Assembly: GCA_904501955.1 (NCBI GenBank) | Contig: CAJGCY010000130.1 | Coordinates: 1-7,248 of the forward strand | Direction: 5' to 3' | Origin: an uncultured Akkermansia sp. | Lineage (GTDB): Bacteria; Verrucomicrobiota; Verrucomicrobiia; Verrucomicrobiales; Akkermansiaceae | DNA: 7,248 nucleotides | Shown here: piece by piece, positions 5,866-7,248 of the stretch | Numbering within the stretch: position 1 is the stretch's first letter | Layout: every line of letters begins with the position of its first letter | The notes under the pieces: generated by a model | What the model was told of the DNA's origin: nothing | Databases searched by the model: none | The model's input: the letters and a program-made list of their open reading frames with translations, nothing else | Position numbers and translations under genes: made by a program

Positions 5866-6879
5866 TTAGGCAGCTTTGCGGGGCTGCACGCCGGGAGCGT
5901 GCTTCTTGCCGCAACGGCAACCACCGCACTTGGGAGCCTTGGGACCCTGGTGACCACGGAAGCCACGGAAGTTCATCGGACGACGGCCCTGGAACTTGCC
6001 GCACTTGGGACCCTGATGGCCACGGAAGCCACGGAAGTTCATCGGACGACGGCCCTGGAACTTACCGCACTTGGGACCCTGATGGCCGCGGAAGCCACGG
6101 AAGTTCATCGGACGACGGCCCTGGAACTTGCCGCACTTGGGACCCTGATGGCCGCGGAAGCCACGGAAGTTCATCGGACGACGGCCCTGGAACTTACCGC
6201 ACTTGGGACCCTGATGGCCGCGGAAGCCACGGAAGTTCATCGGACGACGGCCCTGGAACTTGCCGCACTTGGGACCCTGCGGGCCCTGATGACCACGGAA
6301 CTGGGGACCCATGGGACGACGGCCCTGGAACTTACCGCACTTGGGACCCTGCGGCCCCTGATGACCACGGAACTGGGGACCCATGGGACGACGGCCCTGG
6401 AACTTACCGCACTTGGGACCCTGCGGACCCTTAGGACCACCGAACTGGGGACCCATGGGACGACGACCCTGGAACTTGCCGCACTTGGGAGCCTTCGGAC
6501 CCTTGGGACCACCGAACTGGGGACCCTGCGGGCGACGGCCCTCGGGCTTACCGGCCTTCGGGCCGTGGGGCTTGCCGTGACGCATACCGGGCTTGCCATG
6601 ACGCATGCCGGGTTTGCCGTGACGCATACCGGGCTTCTTACCGGCGAACTGAGCGCGGTGAGCCTTCATGAAGTCTCTCTTGGCGGCGTAAGCCTCCTTG
6701 GCGCTGATCTTGCCGTCCTTGTCGGCGTCATACTTAGCAAGGAAAGCGGCCTTGGCGTCAACCGGGGCAGCAGGAGCAGCTACAGGAGCGGGAGCCGGTG
6801 CCGGAGCGGGGGCAGGAGCTGCCTCCTGAGCGAACAGCGGCATGGCTGCTACGAGAGCGAGGATGATGGATTTGTTCAT
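5866..6879 (-). CDS. Secreted EF-hand protein with basic Cys-containing tandem repeats
   Basis: Predicted 337-residue exported protein that I do not recognise. In order: a signal peptide (1-17, PLFA before QEAAPAP); an Ala/Pro stretch (19-39); one canonical EF-hand calcium loop, DADKDGKISAKE (51-62), with D51, D53, D55, S59 and E62 in place; three copies of GMRHGKP (84-104); then eight units starting KCGKFQGRRPM. The first three units have a GPQF-type second half and a 24-residue period. The last five carry NFRGFRGHQG with a 22-residue period. The tail has KCGGCRCGKKH (317-327). Repeat cysteines are C133, C157, C181, C205, C227, C249, C271 and C293; tail cysteines are C318, C321 and C323. Acidic residues are almost absent after residue 65, so the mature protein is extremely basic. 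Binding of an anionic surface or polymer, or of metal, is possible but inferred. It is a single-gene unit with a strong terminator, divergent from leuB. Confidence 0.85.
   Translation of the reverse strand: MNKSIILALVAAMPLFAQEAAPAPAPAPAPAPVAAPAAPVDAKAAFLAKYDADKDGKISAKEAYAAKRDFMKAHRAQFAGKKPGMRHGKPGMRHGKPGMRHGKPHGPKAGKPEGRRPQGPQFGGPKGPKAPKCGKFQGRRPMGPQFGGPKGPQGPKCGKFQGRRPMGPQFRGHQGPQGPKCGKFQGRRPMGPQFRGHQGPQGPKCGKFQGRRPMNFRGFRGHQGPKCGKFQGRRPMNFRGFRGHQGPKCGKFQGRRPMNFRGFRGHQGPKCGKFQGRRPMNFRGFRGHQGPKCGKFQGRRPMNFRGFRGHQGPKAPKCGGCRCGKKHAPGVQPRKAA
5944..6489 (-). repeat. Coding tandem repeat array, 66- and 72-bp units
   Basis: Eight units within the EF-hand gene. Landmark GGACGACGGCC-type boxes recur every 66 bases in the five units nearest the 3' end of the gene and every 72 bases in the three earlier units. 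A degenerate ninth unit (GRRPQGPQFGG, residues 115-124) precedes them. The extra six bases encode two residues, so the frame is kept. Near-identity at the DNA level indicates recent duplication or gene conversion. Confidence 0.95.
6568..6630 (-). repeat. Coding minisatellite, three 21-bp units
   Basis: Three consecutive units encode GMRHGKP (residues 84-104 of the EF-hand protein) and differ only at synonymous positions. The array is a separate expansion from the 66/72-bp repeats in the same gene. Confidence 0.9.
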
Positions 6880-6954
6880 AATCGTGTGTATTTTTGATTA
6901 AGTGTTGCGGTTCGTGTAAACCTTACAGTCGGGAGAACGCACGCTCAACAGAAA

Positions 6955-6960
6955 ATTCTA
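6955..6960 (-). promoter_or_regulatory. Candidate -10 box of the repeat-protein gene
   Basis: TAGAAT on the minus strand, 75 bases upstream of the start codon, giving a predicted leader of about 68 bases. No good -35 is present: TGCACT (6979-6984) at 18-base spacing matches only three of six positions. The site abuts a large palindrome, so activator-dependent initiation is possible. Confidence 0.35.
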
Positions 6961-7002
6961 CAACAAAAATGCAAAAATAGTGCATATTTTTGCAAAATGT
7001 TG
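6961..7002. promoter_or_regulatory. AT-rich operator-like palindrome
   Basis: TGCAAAAATA (6970-6979) and TATTTTTGCA (6985-6994) form a perfect ten-base inverted repeat around GTGCA. An outer pair, CAACA (6961-6965) and TGTTG (6998-7002), shares the same centre. It lies between the divergent repeat-protein gene and leuB, immediately upstream of the candidate -10 at 6955-6960 and 87 bases before the leuB -35 box. This is the geometry of a regulator binding site; the regulator is unknown. Confidence 0.5.
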
Positions 7003-7088
7003 ATTATCAGAGTAAAGAAAATGGGCATTCTTTGAGTGTGCCAAGATGAAAAAGTGTGTACGCGTGAAAAATATGCAACATTTAACAC

Positions 7089-7117
7089 TTGCAAGAGGTG
7101 GCAGTAGGGGGTATGAT
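7089..7117 (+). promoter_or_regulatory. Promoter of leuB
   Basis: TTGCAA (7089-7094), 17 bases, TATGAT (7112-7117). The -10 box ends ten bases before the ATG at 7128, so the predicted start near 7124 leaves about four bases of leader, another near-leaderless message. Confidence 0.7.
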
Positions 7118-7127
7118 AGGGGCAGAC

Positions 7128-7248
7128 ATGAATACGTACAAGATAGCAGTGTTGGCCGGTGATGGTATTGGACCTGAAGTAATGGAGCAGGCCTTACGCG
7201 TGCTTGATGCCGTGGAGCGCAAGTTCTCCTTTGCTACAGAGCGCGTTG
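7128..7248 (+). CDS. leuB: 3-isopropylmalate dehydrogenase, N-terminal part
   Basis: The first 40 codons of an isocitrate/isopropylmalate dehydrogenase-family protein; the gene runs off the window. MNTYKIAVLAGDGIGPEV carries the family N-terminal strand and the GDGIGPE motif near the NAD-binding site, followed by the helix EQALRVLDAV. The family also contains isocitrate and tartrate dehydrogenases. The short N-terminus that goes straight into the KIAVLAGDGIGPEV strand, plus nearby leuA, favours LeuB, which oxidises and decarboxylates 3-isopropylmalate to 2-oxoisocaproate with NAD in the cytoplasm. Its own promoter lies just upstream, so it is transcribed separately from leuA-pth. Confidence 0.88.
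   Translation, partial: MNTYKIAVLAGDGIGPEVMEQALRVLDAVERKFSFATERV

Noticed and set aside
5944..6489. CRISPR-like array
   Set aside because: Units of 66-72 bp repeat along their full length, with no unique spacers, and they are in frame inside a protein-coding gene.
5773..6897. Plus-strand open frame of 374 codons across the repeat array
   Set aside because: It is the mirror of a tandem repeat that happens to lack stops in that frame. The minus frame has a signal peptide, an EF-hand and a matching terminator, while this one has only a low-complexity Thr/Ala/Leu pattern.

Overview
The window reads as a bacterial chromosome segment of moderately high GC. It carries leucine-biosynthesis and housekeeping genes between genes for exported proteins of unknown role. 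Absence of Shine-Dalgarno motifs, tiny predicted 5' leaders, a Gram-negative outer-membrane barrel and Ala/Pro-rich exported proteins suggest a Gram-negative lineage such as Verrucomicrobiota (an Akkermansia-like relative). That placement is an impression, not something the sequence proves.

Layout. Positions 1-189 hold one copy (A) of a hairpin-rich intergenic repeat. Next, on the minus strand, a predicted exported two-lobed retropepsin-like aspartic protease (570-1448) and a small four-helix DUF486/DMT-type membrane protein (190-558) form an operon. A 112-bp divergent promoter region separates them from a plus-strand outer-membrane beta-barrel gene (1561-2541), which ends in a strong terminator. 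tRNA-Thr(UGU) follows (2679-2750) with its own promoter and terminator. leuA (2-isopropylmalate synthase, 3029-4582) and pth (peptidyl-tRNA hydrolase, 4598-5248) form a tight plus-strand pair closed by a hairpin. Positions 5302-5805 have no gene and are dominated by two more repeat copies (B and C) in inverted orientation, together a roughly 400-bp imperfect palindrome. A minus-strand gene (5866-6879) encodes a secreted, very basic protein with one EF-hand and eight near-identical 22-24-residue Cys-containing repeats. It is divergent from leuB (3-isopropylmalate dehydrogenase, from 7128, cut by the window end); an AT-rich palindrome at 6961-7002 lies between them.

How they fit together. LeuA and LeuB catalyse the first and third steps specific to leucine synthesis, here split by pth, the repeat cluster and the repeat-protein gene. 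Pth recycles peptidyl-tRNA. The protease, barrel and repeat protein all look exported, but nothing shows that they act together. No defence system, prophage, transposase or CRISPR array is visible. The most unusual items are the tandem-repeat EF-hand protein, the composite hairpin repeat family, and promoters that place predicted transcription starts at or within a few bases of start codons.
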